From positions 2,914,001-2,978,000 of the forward strand of contig NZ_OY726398.1 of the NCBI RefSeq assembly GCF_963378105.1: a stretch of 64,000 bases of DNA, in the 5' to 3' direction. Below are positions 23,456-31,903 of the stretch, one piece after another. The stretch is from Mycolicibacter sp. MU0102. GTDB taxonomy: Bacteria > Actinomycetota > Actinomycetes > Mycobacteriales > Mycobacteriaceae. Under the pieces are notes generated by a model. That model was not told where the DNA came from. It saw only the letters and a program-made list of their open reading frames with translations, and ran no database searches. Each line of letters begins with the position of its first letter. Position 1 is the first letter of the stretch. A program made the translations under genes and the position numbers.

Positions 23456-24961
23456 CTAGGGACGTGCGCCGGGAGCGCCCCCGGCACCACCGGCACCACC
23501 GGTGCCGTCGACGTTGGACCCGCCGGGCTTGCCCGCGCCTCCGGTAATACCTCCGGTGGAACCACCGTTGCCACCGTCACCGCCGTCGCCGCCGACGCCC
23601 AAAGAACCGTTGCCGCCGGCGCCACCGTTACCGCCGCGGCCACCGGAACTGCCGATCTGATCGGCTGCGGCGCCGCCGTTTCCGCCGTCGCCGCCGTCGG
23701 CGCCTACCCGGCCACTGCCGCCGGCACCACCGACTCCCCCGGCACCGCCGTTCCCACCGGTCGTCCCGACGCCGCCGGCCCCGCCCGCGCCGCCGTTGCC
23801 ACCGTGGCCCCCGATACCGAACGGGTTAGTCAGGCCTGCGCCACCCGCACCACCGGCGCCACCGTCGCCGTCGTCACCGGCCTGCCCGACCGCGCCGATC
23901 CATCCGACGCCGGTGCCGGCAACACCGCCTCGCCCGCCGTCGCCGCCGTCACCGCCGTTACCGCCGTTGGGCTGGCTGGCGGTACCGATGCCGCCGGCCG
24001 CACCCACCCCGCCGACGCCGCCGGCGCCGCCGTTGCCGCTAAAGCCCAAGAGCCACCCGGCATTACCGCCCACGCCGCCGTTGCCACCGGCACCGCCGTT
24101 CAATGCGGTCACGTCGGGGCCGTTGACGCCGGCCCAGCCGGAGCCACCGCGGCCCCCGGCGCCCCCGAAGCCCCAGCCGGACAAGGCATCACCACCCGCA
24201 CCGCCTTCACCGCCGGTATGCGCGAGCAGCGAGCCTCCGTCGAAGGTGTCGTGGAAGCCAGTACCGCCCTGGCCGCCGACACCACCGTCGCCGAACCACA
24301 TTCCACCGGTACCGCCCTGGCCGCCCGCGCCGGCCTCGATCACTGTTCCGCCGGCCCCGAGGTAGGCCGCGGCGCCCTGCCCGCCCGCACCGCCGTTGCC
24401 GAACAATCCGGCATCGCCGCCGTCACCGCCCGCACCGCCGTTGACGCCGGCTACGCCGGCGGCGCCGTCGCCGCCGTCACCGAAAAGGAACCCGCCGTCA
24501 CCGAGGTCCCCCAAACCAAGCCAGCCGAACAACGAGGTGTTGGGACCGTTGAAGCCATCGACACCGTCGCCGATCAAGTACCTGCCAAACGTCATCACCC
24601 AGGGCGCGTTGATCATGTCGATCAGCAGCTGGTTGCCCACGTTGTGCAGGAAGCTCTCCATGGCGTCATGGATCGGGAGGTAGAAGCTGTCCTGGTAGAG
24701 GTCAGCCAGGTCGGGTTGCGCCAACGAGGTGGCATCGACGCTGCCGACATCGCCCGCTTCCAGGCCGGCCAGGTTGAGGCCGGGCATGTCGAACCAGGTG
24801 CCGGGGTCCAGGAAGTCGAAGTCGGCCTGAGCCGCCGGCACAGTCGTGAGGGGCGCCAGTGCCAGCGCCAACGCCGACACGGCGCCGCCGATGGCGCGAC
24901 TCATCCGACCGGTTGAGTTACGTCCATGCTGCCCCGCGCTCCGACGAAGACGACGATTCAT
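23456..24961 (-). CDS. Exported PGRS-repeat protein lacking a PE domain
   Basis: A 501-residue protein. Residues 1-46 form a Sec-type signal peptide (basic start, then AIGGAVSALALALAPL, cleavage after AQA at about 46). A linker of about 100 residues includes MINAPWVMTFGRYLIGDGVDG; GRYLIG (126-131) corresponds to the GRPLIG element that follows the PE domain in PE_PGRS proteins. From about 155 to the end it is Gly-Gly-Ala/Gly-Gly-Asn repeat of the PGRS type. The PE domain is missing and replaced by the signal peptide, so export would be by Sec rather than ESX. It lies 48 bases after a PE-PPE-type esterase gene on the same strand. The role is unknown; PGRS domains are cell-surface and Ca-binding in type. 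Confidence 0.85.
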   Translation of the reverse strand: MNRRLRRSAGQHGRNSTGRMSRAIGGAVSALALALAPLTTVPAAQADFDFLDPGTWFDMPGLNLAGLEAGDVGSVDATSLAQPDLADLYQDSFYLPIHDAMESFLHNVGNQLLIDMINAPWVMTFGRYLIGDGVDGFNGPNTSLFGWLGLGDLGDGGFLFGDGGDGAAGVAGVNGGAGGDGGDAGLFGNGGAGGQGAAAYLGAGGTVIEAGAGGQGGTGGMWFGDGGVGGQGGTGFHDTFDGGSLLAHTGGEGGAGGDALSGWGFGGAGGRGGSGWAGVNGPDVTALNGGAGGNGGVGGNAGWLLGFSGNGGAGGVGGVGAAGGIGTASQPNGGNGGDGGDGGRGGVAGTGVGWIGAVGQAGDDGDGGAGGAGGAGLTNPFGIGGHGGNGGAGGAGGVGTTGGNGGAGGVGGAGGSGRVGADGGDGGNGGAAADQIGSSGGRGGNGGAGGNGSLGVGGDGGDGGNGGSTGGITGGAGKPGGSNVDGTGGAGGAGGAPGARP

Positions 24962-25009
24962 TTCGATAGGCCTTTCTGCGGCTGGTCAGTGCCGATGGCG
25001 GAACCCGAC

Positions 25010-26362
25010 TTAGGCGGGGGTGAGAGAGTCGAAGCCGAGTAAATCCGAGATCCAGGACAGGCCGAGATTTCCGTCCACAACAGACGCGACGGAGTTCAGA
25101 AAGTCCGCACCATCGCCGGGTTCAGTCGCCGTCGCCGAACCACCGAACAGCCCGCCGAACAGCGGCGCAGGGTCCTGGATATCAAACAAGACGCGTTGCG
25201 CTGCATTCCACAGCAGCGAAAACGGTTCCTGCTCCATGAACGACCCGAATACGTAGTTCGCCGGATCCTGTAGGTCGCGAATGGCGGCCTGGACGCCCTG
25301 CGACCACGCATCCGTGAGGGCGGCGTTGACCTGGTCCCAGCTGATGTTGCTGGGTAACAGGTCGAAGCTGAACGACGTGGGCACGTTGGCCGGACCCTGA
25401 TTCCAGCCCTCGGTGAGACTGCCATAGCCGAGATTGACCAGGATGCGCATGCTCGGCTCCAACAGGTCGGCCAGCGGGTTGCCCCAGATCGGGTTCACCC
25501 GCAGCAAGTCCAACAACGGCAGAGTCTCGGTAGGGATCATGTAGTAGTTGGTGAGACTGTCCCCGCTCGTCTCCAGGTGAATGGCGTTGGCAATGTCGTC
25601 GGGGCTCAGTCCGAAATATCCGTCGTGCAGCAGAAACATGCCCGCAATCGCATTAAGATCTGCCAGCAGATTCAGCGGATAACGCGGAAAGTCGGCGAAT
25701 CCGTCGTATTCCATCGTGTAGACGTCGGTAGTGAAATAGTCCGGCGTCGGATGCCCAAGGGTCAGCCCATTCCAAAAACTGAGGTTTCCACCCCAAATGT
25801 TGAGCATTTCGACCAGCCCGCCGTTGGGATTCGCTGAATTGCCCACGAACACAAAATGAATGTCCTCGGCCGCCACGCCGTCATGGTGAAGTTGTTCCAT
25901 CGTCATCGACGACATGGCCGAGCTCTGCGAGTACCCGAACACGTACAACGGATTCTCGGCGTTCACGCCTCCACCGGCGATCTGCTTCTCGATCGCATCC
26001 GCGAGGATCTGGGCGCCTTGAGCTTCCGAGAGGTTGCCCGGGAAGTACAGCTGGGGCGTGAACAGTGACTGCGCCGTTCCGGTAAAGCCGTGGGGCTGCA
26101 GGTATAGGAGGTTGGCCGCGTTGACGTAACCGTCCGGCGGCAACGGAATGCCACTGCCTCCCATGACGAACGCGATCTGACCGGCTGCCAGTTGCAGATC
26201 CGCGGACGCGGCGGCCGAGGACCGCGGAGCCGGCGGGGACCCGATACCAAGCCCTCCCAGGCCGGCGCAGACGACGAGAATGCTTACGACAGTGAGTACT
26301 GCTCGACCACGGCGGGACGAACGCCCCAGCTGCGGACCGGTCATCGCGGAGACACCAGCCAT
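25010..26362 (-). CDS. Exported PE-PPE-domain serine esterase
   Basis: A 450-residue secreted alpha/beta hydrolase of the PE-PPE C-terminal type (PF08237-like). The N-terminus has an Arg-rich stretch, then AVLTVVSILVVCAGLGGL, a signal peptide or anchor. The nucleophile is Ser145 in GYSQS (GxSxS form usual for this family). EYDGFADFPRYPLN near 219-231 holds the probable acid, and His246 is in LLHDGYFG. Such domains normally sit behind a PE or PPE domain (for example PE16, Rv1430), but here there is none. ATG at 26360-26362 follows AAGGGG at a good distance; another ATG at 26344 is possible. It probably acts on cell-envelope esters and is co-transcribed with the PGRS gene. Confidence 0.85.
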   Translation of the reverse strand: MAGVSAMTGPQLGRSSRRGRAVLTVVSILVVCAGLGGLGIGSPPAPRSSAAASADLQLAAGQIAFVMGGSGIPLPPDGYVNAANLLYLQPHGFTGTAQSLFTPQLYFPGNLSEAQGAQILADAIEKQIAGGGVNAENPLYVFGYSQSSAMSSMTMEQLHHDGVAAEDIHFVFVGNSANPNGGLVEMLNIWGGNLSFWNGLTLGHPTPDYFTTDVYTMEYDGFADFPRYPLNLLADLNAIAGMFLLHDGYFGLSPDDIANAIHLETSGDSLTNYYMIPTETLPLLDLLRVNPIWGNPLADLLEPSMRILVNLGYGSLTEGWNQGPANVPTSFSFDLLPSNISWDQVNAALTDAWSQGVQAAIRDLQDPANYVFGSFMEQEPFSLLWNAAQRVLFDIQDPAPLFGGLFGGSATATEPGDGADFLNSVASVVDGNLGLSWISDLLGFDSLTPA

Positions 26363-26557
26363 GCCAAACCCCTTGAAAAGCTCTTCAACGCACCGCCGAC
26401 CGCGGAACCCCACCCGAAATTAGACCACCCGCAACAGTTTTAGTCAGTCGTTCCACGGAAAGCCAGCCAGATTGACATAACCCCTGTTATTGGGGTGTGA
26501 TAACTATTTAGGCTCTTAGCTTCCCCGAATCGCAGCGCGGAACACCGTCCAAGTAAA

Positions 26558-27343
26558 GTGTCCTTCGTGGATATTAATGGAGCAAGCGCGATCGTCACCG
26601 GTGGCGCATCAGGAATCGGCGCGGCTACTGCCCGCCAGTTGGCCGACAGGGGCGCACGGGTCGTCGTCGCCGACCTGCAGGCGGACAAGGGTGAGGCGCT
26701 GGCCCACGAGATCGGCGGCGTGTTCGTGTCCGTCGACGTGACCAGCACCGAGCAGATCATCGACGCGGTCAACACCGCAGCGGACCTCGGCCCGCTGCGG
26801 GCGCTGGTGAACTCGGCCGGCATTGGCTGGGCGCAGCGCACGATCGGCAAGGACGGCGAGTTCGACTCGGCGCACAACCTGGATGCCTACCGCAAGGTGT
26901 TGGCGATCAACCTGGTCGGGACCTTCGACTGCATCCGGATCGCGGCCACCGCGATGAGCCGCAACGAGTTCACCGACACCGGCGAGCGCGGCGCAATCGT
27001 CAACATGACCAGCGTTGCGGCCTTCGACGGCCAGATCGGCCAGGCCGCCTACTCGTCGTCCAAGGGCGGCGTCGTGGGCCTGACCCTGCCGGTCGCCCGC
27101 GACCTGTCGGCGGCGGGCATCCGCGTCAACACCGTGGCCCCCGGCCTCATCGACACCCCGATCTACGGCGAGGGCGAGGCCTCCGAGGCCTTCAAAGCCA
27201 AGCTCGGTGAGTCCGTGCTGTTCCCGCACCGGCTCGGCAAGCCCGAAGAGCTGGCCTCGATGGTGGTGGAGCTGCTCACCAACTCCTACATGAATGCCGA
27301 AGTCGTCCGCGTGGACGGTGGCATCCGGATGCCACCGAAGTAG
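26558..27343 (+). CDS. SDR family 3-hydroxyacyl-CoA dehydrogenase-like
   Basis: A 261-residue classical SDR. TGGASGIG near residue 15 binds the nucleotide; NSAG, the Ser in NMTSVAAFDGQIG, and YSSSK complete the active site. The stretch VAAFDGQIGQAAYS and ending RVDGGIRMPPK place it in the type-10 17-beta-hydroxysteroid/3-hydroxy-2-methylbutyryl-CoA dehydrogenase group, which includes mycobacterial Rv1144. The start is GTG at 26558 or GTG at 26567; neither has a strong ribosome-binding site. A hairpin follows at 27360. The substrate is not determined; beta-oxidation of a branched or sterol-derived acyl-CoA is plausible. Confidence 0.88.
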   Translation: MSFVDINGASAIVTGGASGIGAATARQLADRGARVVVADLQADKGEALAHEIGGVFVSVDVTSTEQIIDAVNTAADLGPLRALVNSAGIGWAQRTIGKDGEFDSAHNLDAYRKVLAINLVGTFDCIRIAATAMSRNEFTDTGERGAIVNMTSVAAFDGQIGQAAYSSSKGGVVGLTLPVARDLSAAGIRVNTVAPGLIDTPIYGEGEASEAFKAKLGESVLFPHRLGKPEELASMVVELLTNSYMNAEVVRVDGGIRMPPK

Positions 27344-27359
27344 TTTTCCAACCCGAGGT

Positions 27360-27417
27360 TGAGATTGCGTCCAGGGTCGCGGATACCGCGAGATGTACAG
27401 CCCTGGGCGCAATCTCA
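27360..27417. terminator. Long nested hairpin between convergent genes
   Basis: Arms of 17 bases (27360-27376 and 27401-27417) match at 16 positions. The loop contains a second small hairpin, TCGCGG and CCGCGA around ATA (27377-27391). It lies between the end of the SDR gene and the end of the convergent membrane-protein gene, where a two-way terminator is expected. Confidence 0.6.
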
Positions 27418-27431
27418 GCGGACTAAGACAT

Positions 27432-27815
27432 CTAGGGGCTTGCCGTGGCACGCCGGCGCGTGGCACCCCAGAGCCCAACCCCGATGCCGACGACCGCTCC
27501 ACCGAGACCGACGATCTGCTGTCCACGCTTGAGATCGGCGTGCACGCTGATCCCGCCCAGCAGGTCGGCCGCGTCGGCACCACCGGATGCGAGGAACCAG
27601 CCGCGCGTGTCGCTACCGCGCAACGCCCCGTTCACGAGTAGCCCGCCGATCAGGGCGTCGCGGTAACCCATCGAACGCAGCAGCAGGCGCGCGGACGGCC
27701 CAGGATCGTCCGGCTCTCCCCACAACCGATTCGCCCGAAGCGGATCGACGAGAAAAGAGATACCCGACGCCAGCCGGATACAGCCCGCGACCAGTGCGGC
27801 ACGGTCTTTGATCAT
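27432..27815 (-). CDS. Small predicted membrane protein of unknown function
   Basis: A 127-residue protein with hydrophobic segments at about 6-24 (ALVAGCIRLASGISFLVDP), 52-66 (ALIGGLLVNGAL) and 100-117 (IVGLGGAVVGIGVGLWGA), the last followed by a short Arg tail. RLASGISFLVDPLRANRLWG and YRDALIGGLL resemble small actinobacterial integral membrane proteins (DUF4267-like). The ATG is at 27813-27815. It stands alone between a terminator-like hairpin and a NUDIX gene on the same strand 36 bases upstream. No function can be assigned. Confidence 0.65.
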   Translation of the reverse strand: MIKDRAALVAGCIRLASGISFLVDPLRANRLWGEPDDPGPSARLLLRSMGYRDALIGGLLVNGALRGSDTRGWFLASGGADAADLLGGISVHADLKRGQQIVGLGGAVVGIGVGLWGATRRRATASP

Positions 27816-27851
27816 GGAGCGCAGCCTAGGGCCCGACGCCTGCGCCCGAAG

Positions 27852-28571
27852 CTATTTCCAGGCGAATACCGGTTGCTCCAACTCATCGACCGGGTCCCCT
27901 CGGCCCTCCAGGCACAACCACCGCAGTTGCAACAGCACCGCCCCGGTCGGCGCGTGGATGAGGTCATTACCCAACGGGATCTGCACGACCGGACGTGGGC
28001 TCTGGGGAATACTGACGAAGCGCGGCGAATCATCGCGTTGCAGCTGATGTAGTCCCACGCGGTAGACCGCCACTACCTCGGCCGGCGCGGGACGGAGATC
28101 GAGCCGCCCCCCGCCCCAGATCACCACCGGCGTGATGACGTATCCGGAGCGAGTCGGATAGTCGTCGAGTACGCCGAGCACAGCCGAATCGGACAACCGG
28201 ACGCCGACCTCCTCGTCCAACTCACGCAGGGCCGCGTCGACCGCGGATTCGCCAGGATCCACGCGGCCACCGGGCAGCGCCCACTGAGCGGCATGCGAGG
28301 TGAGACGAGAGGCTCTGCGGCACAAGAGGAATGCAGCACCCCCGGATACATCGACCATGCGGCCGTCAAGACCAGCCTCCGGCATGGGCCGACCGGCGAT
28401 CCAGTCTTCCACGGGCGCGGGGTCGACCCGGTCTTCGGCGATTTCGGAGTCCACGATCACCACCGCGACGGCCGCGTGCCGCTTCGCCGGGTCGGTCACG
28501 GTGCGGCGGTCGTGCCCGGCCAGGTGTGCCCGGATCCGTTCCCGCAGCGTCTCGTCATAGCTGATCGTCAC
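27852..28571 (-). CDS. NUDIX hydrolase
   Basis: A 239-residue NUDIX-fold hydrolase. The NUDIX box is complete from about 108 to 130, beginning GRVDPGESAVDAALRELDEE, fitting Gx5Ex7REUxEExGU. An N-terminal part of about 75 residues precedes the fold. The family removes nucleoside diphosphates linked to another group; long actinobacterial and eukaryotic members often act on CoA derivatives. The precise substrate is not visible. The ATG is at 28569-28571. It lies 57 bases downstream of the SpoIIAA-like gene on the same strand. Confidence 0.88.
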   Translation of the reverse strand: MTISYDETLRERIRAHLAGHDRRTVTDPAKRHAAVAVVIVDSEIAEDRVDPAPVEDWIAGRPMPEAGLDGRMVDVSGGAAFLLCRRASRLTSHAAQWALPGGRVDPGESAVDAALRELDEEVGVRLSDSAVLGVLDDYPTRSGYVITPVVIWGGGRLDLRPAPAEVVAVYRVGLHQLQRDDSPRFVSIPQSPRPVVQIPLGNDLIHAPTGAVLLQLRWLCLEGRGDPVDELEQPVFAWK

Positions 28572-28628
28572 CGCTTGACCATAGGCGGCGCGGCGGGAAC
28601 GACCTCGGGCACTTGGCCCTCGGGTGGG

Positions 28629-28997
28629 TCAGCCGGCGGCCCACTGCTTGGCCCGTTCGACGTCATCGAGGCCGAACACCGCAAGCTCGCCGGGAATCAT
28701 CCATTCGAGCGCATGCAGCACATGGGCAACCCATTCCTTGTCAGACACCACCGCGATGCGTTTGAACGCCGAGTGATGCGGCAGTACTGCGCCCAGGCCG
28801 AGCTTGATGTCCTCGGCCAGCCCACCGGGCCCAAATCCCTCATAGTCGGAGTCGATGACCTCGACGATGCGGACATCGCCGCCCTGCAGAAGCTCGTGCA
28901 GCGACGGCTTTATCTCCCGGAGTTCGTCACCGCGAAGTCGTCCCGATACCCGAATGCCCATCACACCCGGCGGCATGTCCGGTAGTAGCTCGATCAT
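28629..28997 (-). CDS. SpoIIAA-like (STAS-fold) protein
   Basis: A 122-residue protein of the SpoIIAA-like family (PF11964 type). It starts MIELLPDMPPGVMGIRVSGR and contains VEVIDSDYEGFGPGGLAED, KRIAVVSDKEWVAHV and IPGELAVFGLDDVERAKQW, the usual family blocks. AAGGAG on the minus strand 8 bases before the ATG at 28995-28997 supports the start. Members are small cytosolic proteins with a STAS/CRAL-TRIO-like fold and no established reaction. It may form a loose same-strand group with the NUDIX and GntR genes. Confidence 0.82.
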   Translation of the reverse strand: MIELLPDMPPGVMGIRVSGRLRGDELREIKPSLHELLQGGDVRIVEVIDSDYEGFGPGGLAEDIKLGLGAVLPHHSAFKRIAVVSDKEWVAHVLHALEWMIPGELAVFGLDDVERAKQWAAG

Positions 28998-29047
28998 GGG
29001 AATGCTCCTTCCGGCCGATGCCGCCACTGTAGCCCCGCCAGGAGCGA

Positions 29048-29677
29048 CTATTCGAAGTCGTTGCCGTGGGACTGGTGTTCGCGAAGCCGGGTCGCGAAGG
29101 CCATCCAATCGCCGGCTTCGGCATCCTTGAGCAGGCTCCGATGTTCGGCCAGCACCAGGTCTGGCTGCCCGCGGACCGTCGAGTTGCGCGCGATGGAGAG
29201 GTGCTGCCGATCTTGCAGTCGGTCGTAGAACGCCAGCATCGTGGCGTTTCCGGCGAGCTCCACAAATGCGCGATGAAACTGCCTGGCCAATACCGCAAAG
29301 CCGGGATAGTCGCGCCGGTGTAGCGCCTGCTCCTGCCCGTCAAGGTTTTCCTGCAGACGCGCACTCAGAAGCTGGCGCGCCTCAGGGTCGCCCAGTTGCA
29401 CCCCGGCGCATTCGAAGGCGTGCCGCACCTGGTCGGACTCGCGGATCTCATCGACGGTCAGTTCACGTACCAGTGCACCGCGCTTGGGGTAGATCCGCAC
29501 CAGCCCTTCATCTTGCAGACGCCCCAGCGCCGCCCGCACCGGCGTACGGCTCATCGACATCGACGCCGCCAGCGTTGCTTCGCTGAGCATGGCCCCGGCG
29601 GGGAACTCACCGCTGAGGATGCCCGCACGAATCAGGGCGTGAGCACGTTGCGCGGAGTTGACCATCACGTCGCTCAT
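29048..29677 (-). CDS. GntR-family (FadR/FCD) transcriptional regulator
   Basis: A 209-residue regulator. The N-terminal winged helix (about 8-75) includes SEATLAASMSMSRTPVRAALGRL and LVRIYPKRGALV. The C-terminal all-helical FCD ligand domain (about 80-205) includes RQFHRAFVELAGNATML, with the metal-binding His/Asp set usual in FCD. GGAGG lies 7 bases before the ATG at 29675-29677. It is divergent from a methyltransferase gene; a perfect 11-base inverted repeat lies between them. It probably represses both and responds to a small acid, which is unknown. Confidence 0.9.
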   Translation of the reverse strand: MSDVMVNSAQRAHALIRAGILSGEFPAGAMLSEATLAASMSMSRTPVRAALGRLQDEGLVRIYPKRGALVRELTVDEIRESDQVRHAFECAGVQLGDPEARQLLSARLQENLDGQEQALHRRDYPGFAVLARQFHRAFVELAGNATMLAFYDRLQDRQHLSIARNSTVRGQPDLVLAEHRSLLKDAEAGDWMAFATRLREHQSHGNDFE

Positions 29678-29702
29678 GGGGACCTCCTGGCCGGCGGGGA
29701 CA

Positions 29703-29729
29703 ATCTAGGATACCGCTAGTATCCTAGAT
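29703..29729. promoter_or_regulatory. Perfect 11-bp inverted repeat, probable GntR operator
   Basis: ATCTAGGATAC (29703-29713) and GTATCCTAGAT (29719-29729) are exact reverse complements separated by 5 bases. The site lies in the 86-base gap between the divergent GntR gene and the methyltransferase gene, 26 bases before the GntR start and 34 before the methyltransferase start. It is by far the strongest symmetric site in this part of the window. Confidence 0.75.
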
Positions 29730-29763
29730 AGAGACAGCGGGCGCAGAGGATTCAAGGAGTGTC

Positions 29764-30858
29764 GTGACAACACCAGCGAACGCGCATCAGCCGACGGAAT
29801 CGACTACGCAAGCACTGGCATTCGCTGAGCGCGTCACCGAAGCGCTGGACGCCGCCAGCCTCGCACTGCTACTGAGCCTCGGACATCAAAGCGGCCTGTT
29901 CGACGCCCTGGCCACCCTGCCGGAACCGGCAACCAGCACCCAGATCGCCACCCGCACCGGACTCAACGAACGCTACGTTCGTGAATGGTTGGGGGGCACG
30001 ACCGTAGCCGGCGTTGTGGATTACGACCCTGCCAACAAGACATATCGTTTGCCGCAGCACCATGCCGCGGTGTTGACCCGTGCCGCCGGGGCCGCAAACC
30101 TGGCGCGTGTCGCGCAGTACATCGCGCTGATGGGCGAGGTTGAGCAGAAGGTGCTGGACTGCTTCCAGCGTGGCGGCGGGCTTCCCTACAGCGACTATCC
30201 CCGCTTCCACGCGGTGATGGCGGAGCGAAGCGGCGAAGTCTTCGACACGGCGCTGGTGGACGTCGTCCTGCCCCTCGTCGAGGGCTTGCCGCAACGACTC
30301 CACGACGGTGCGGAGGTGGCCGACTTCGGCTGCGGCAGTGGCCACGCCGTCAACGTGATGGCTCAGGCGTTCCGCGACAGCCGGTTCACCGGCATCGACT
30401 TCTCGTCCGAGGGCATCGAGCGAGCGACGCGCGAGGCGGCTGCGCGGGGACTGACGAACGCCGCCTTCGAGGGCCACGATCTGACGACGTTCGACCGAGC
30501 TTCGGCCTACGACCTGGTCACCGCATTCGACGCCATTCACGATCAGGCGCAGCCGGCGCGGGTGTTGGAGAACATCTATCGATCCCTGCGGCCGGGGGGC
30601 ATCTTCGTGATGGCGGATTCGAAGTCGTCGAGCAGCCTGGAAGACAACATCGGCGTTCCGATGAACACCTACCGCTACACGGTCTCCCTGATGCACTGCA
30701 TGCCCGTGTCGCTGGCCTTGAACGGCGCCGGCCTGGGCACCATGTGGGGCCGCCAACTCGCAATGTCGATGCTGGCCGACGCCGGTTTCACCGACGTGGA
30801 GTGCGCCGAGATCGACGAGGATCCGTCGAACTACTACTACATCGCGATCAAACGCTAG
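29764..30858 (+). CDS. SAM-dependent methyltransferase with N-terminal winged helix (Rv2258c-like)
   Basis: A 364-residue class I methyltransferase. An N-terminal winged-helix dimerisation domain (about 25-105: SLGHQSGLFDALATLPEPA, TGLNERYVREWLGG) is followed by the Rossmann fold, with the SAM-binding VADFGCGSGHAV near 185-196 and ITFD/TGIDFS after it. This layout matches recalled Rv2258c, a small-molecule methyltransferase of unknown substrate. The start is GTG at 29764-29766 with AAGGAG (29755-29760) upstream. It is divergent from the GntR regulator with a palindromic operator, so it is probably controlled by it. Confidence 0.88.
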   Translation: MTTPANAHQPTESTTQALAFAERVTEALDAASLALLLSLGHQSGLFDALATLPEPATSTQIATRTGLNERYVREWLGGTTVAGVVDYDPANKTYRLPQHHAAVLTRAAGAANLARVAQYIALMGEVEQKVLDCFQRGGGLPYSDYPRFHAVMAERSGEVFDTALVDVVLPLVEGLPQRLHDGAEVADFGCGSGHAVNVMAQAFRDSRFTGIDFSSEGIERATREAAARGLTNAAFEGHDLTTFDRASAYDLVTAFDAIHDQAQPARVLENIYRSLRPGGIFVMADSKSSSSLEDNIGVPMNTYRYTVSLMHCMPVSLALNGAGLGTMWGRQLAMSMLADAGFTDVECAEIDEDPSNYYYIAIKR

Positions 30859-30868
30859 GCCTGCCCGA

Positions 30869-31846
30869 TCAGCCGGCGTTGCGCGCCAGATTGATGGCGT
30901 AGTCGCTGACGAAGTGCCCCGCCGCGGGTTCGCCGGAGCCGCAGCTGCCGTCGGACTCCCCAACTCGCTTGACCCACAGGTAGGCGTCGGCGTGCTGCCC
31001 GGCGGTGTTGGTGGTCGGCGGCGTGCCCAGGGCCCGTCCGCTGGGGTTGCACCAGCCGTAGGGGTCGCCTTCGGCGGGGCCGGCGCCGTTGCGGGAGGTG
31101 TCGATCACGTAGTGCGCGCCGCCGGTCATCCCCGAGATCTCTTCGCCGTAGCCGGTTTCCTCTTCGGTGGTGAAGTAGTTCGTGCTGTTCAGGGCAAAGC
31201 CCCGCGCGCGCCCCACGCCGGCCTGGTTGAGGCGGTTGGCCATCTCGCCGGCGCTGACCCACCGCGAGTGCCCGGCGTCGACGTAGACGGCCGTGGCCGG
31301 GTTACGGCCCAGCGTGTCGACGGCATAGCTGATCAGGTCGAAGCGCTCCTGACGCGCATCACCGGAGAGGCAGTCGGCCATCGCGAGTGCGTCGGGCTCG
31401 AGGATGATCGCGGCCGGGTTGCCACCGATCCCGTCGGCGACGCTGTCGATCCAGGCGCGGTAGGACGCGCCGGAGGAGAATCCGCCCGCGGCGTAGCTGC
31501 CGCAGTCACGGTGCGGGATGGCGTAGAGCACCAGCACCGGCATGGCTCCGGCCGCCGCGGCGGCGCCGGTGTGCCGGGCCACCGTCGAACCGACAGATCC
31601 CACGCCGAACGCCTGGTCCAGCCAGTACGCCTGCGGGGTGTTGGCGACCCGGGCCAGCTCGGCGCTGTCCGGCTGCGCGTTGGAGGCATGCATCGCCTTG
31701 GAGATGGGATCGACATAGAAGGGCATGCCGCCCAGCGGGTTGTCCCCGTCGGCCTGAGCGGGGGCCGCGCCGGCCAAAGCCGCAACGGCAAGGAGGGGGG
31801 TGAGGCAGCGCGCGACCGCGCCAAATGCTGAGGGGATCACAGGCAA
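30869..31846 (-). CDS. celA1: Glycoside hydrolase family 6 endoglucanase (CelA1-like)
   Basis: A 325-residue secreted GH6 cellulase. A signal peptide occupies about 1-32 (LLAVAALAGAAPAQA). Family signatures are present: IILEPDALAMADC with the catalytic Asp, VYVDAGHSRWV, LNSTNYF, HYVIDTSRNG and CNPSGRALG. It matches recalled Rv0062 (CelA1) in layout but lacks any cellulose-binding domain. The start codon is uncertain: TTG at 31846 or GTG at 31840. It is convergent with the methyltransferase and lies 57 bases from ftsY. The enzyme hydrolyses beta-1,4-glucan; in mycobacteria this may act on cellulose made in biofilms. Confidence 0.9.
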   Translation of the reverse strand: MPVIPSAFGAVARCLTPLLAVAALAGAAPAQADGDNPLGGMPFYVDPISKAMHASNAQPDSAELARVANTPQAYWLDQAFGVGSVGSTVARHTGAAAAAGAMPVLVLYAIPHRDCGSYAAGGFSSGASYRAWIDSVADGIGGNPAAIILEPDALAMADCLSGDARQERFDLISYAVDTLGRNPATAVYVDAGHSRWVSAGEMANRLNQAGVGRARGFALNSTNYFTTEEETGYGEEISGMTGGAHYVIDTSRNGAGPAEGDPYGWCNPSGRALGTPPTTNTAGQHADAYLWVKRVGESDGSCGSGEPAAGHFVSDYAINLARNAG

Positions 31847-31903
31847 AAATTACCCTATGGCCGACCCGAGGTCACAAGACGGTCACGATCGAGGCTGGAG
31901 CGC

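Noticed and set aside
23500..24450. Regular short repeats that could suggest a CRISPR array
   Set aside because: The repeats are codon-phased Gly-Gly-x units in a PGRS frame, with no constant-length spacers and no cas genes nearby.
23363..24916. 517-codon open frame on the plus strand across the PGRS gene
   Set aside because: It is the antisense shadow of the Gly-rich repeat; the Ala/Val/Thr/Pro pattern simply reflects the GGC/GCC repeat, and the minus-strand frame has a signal peptide and known repeat type.
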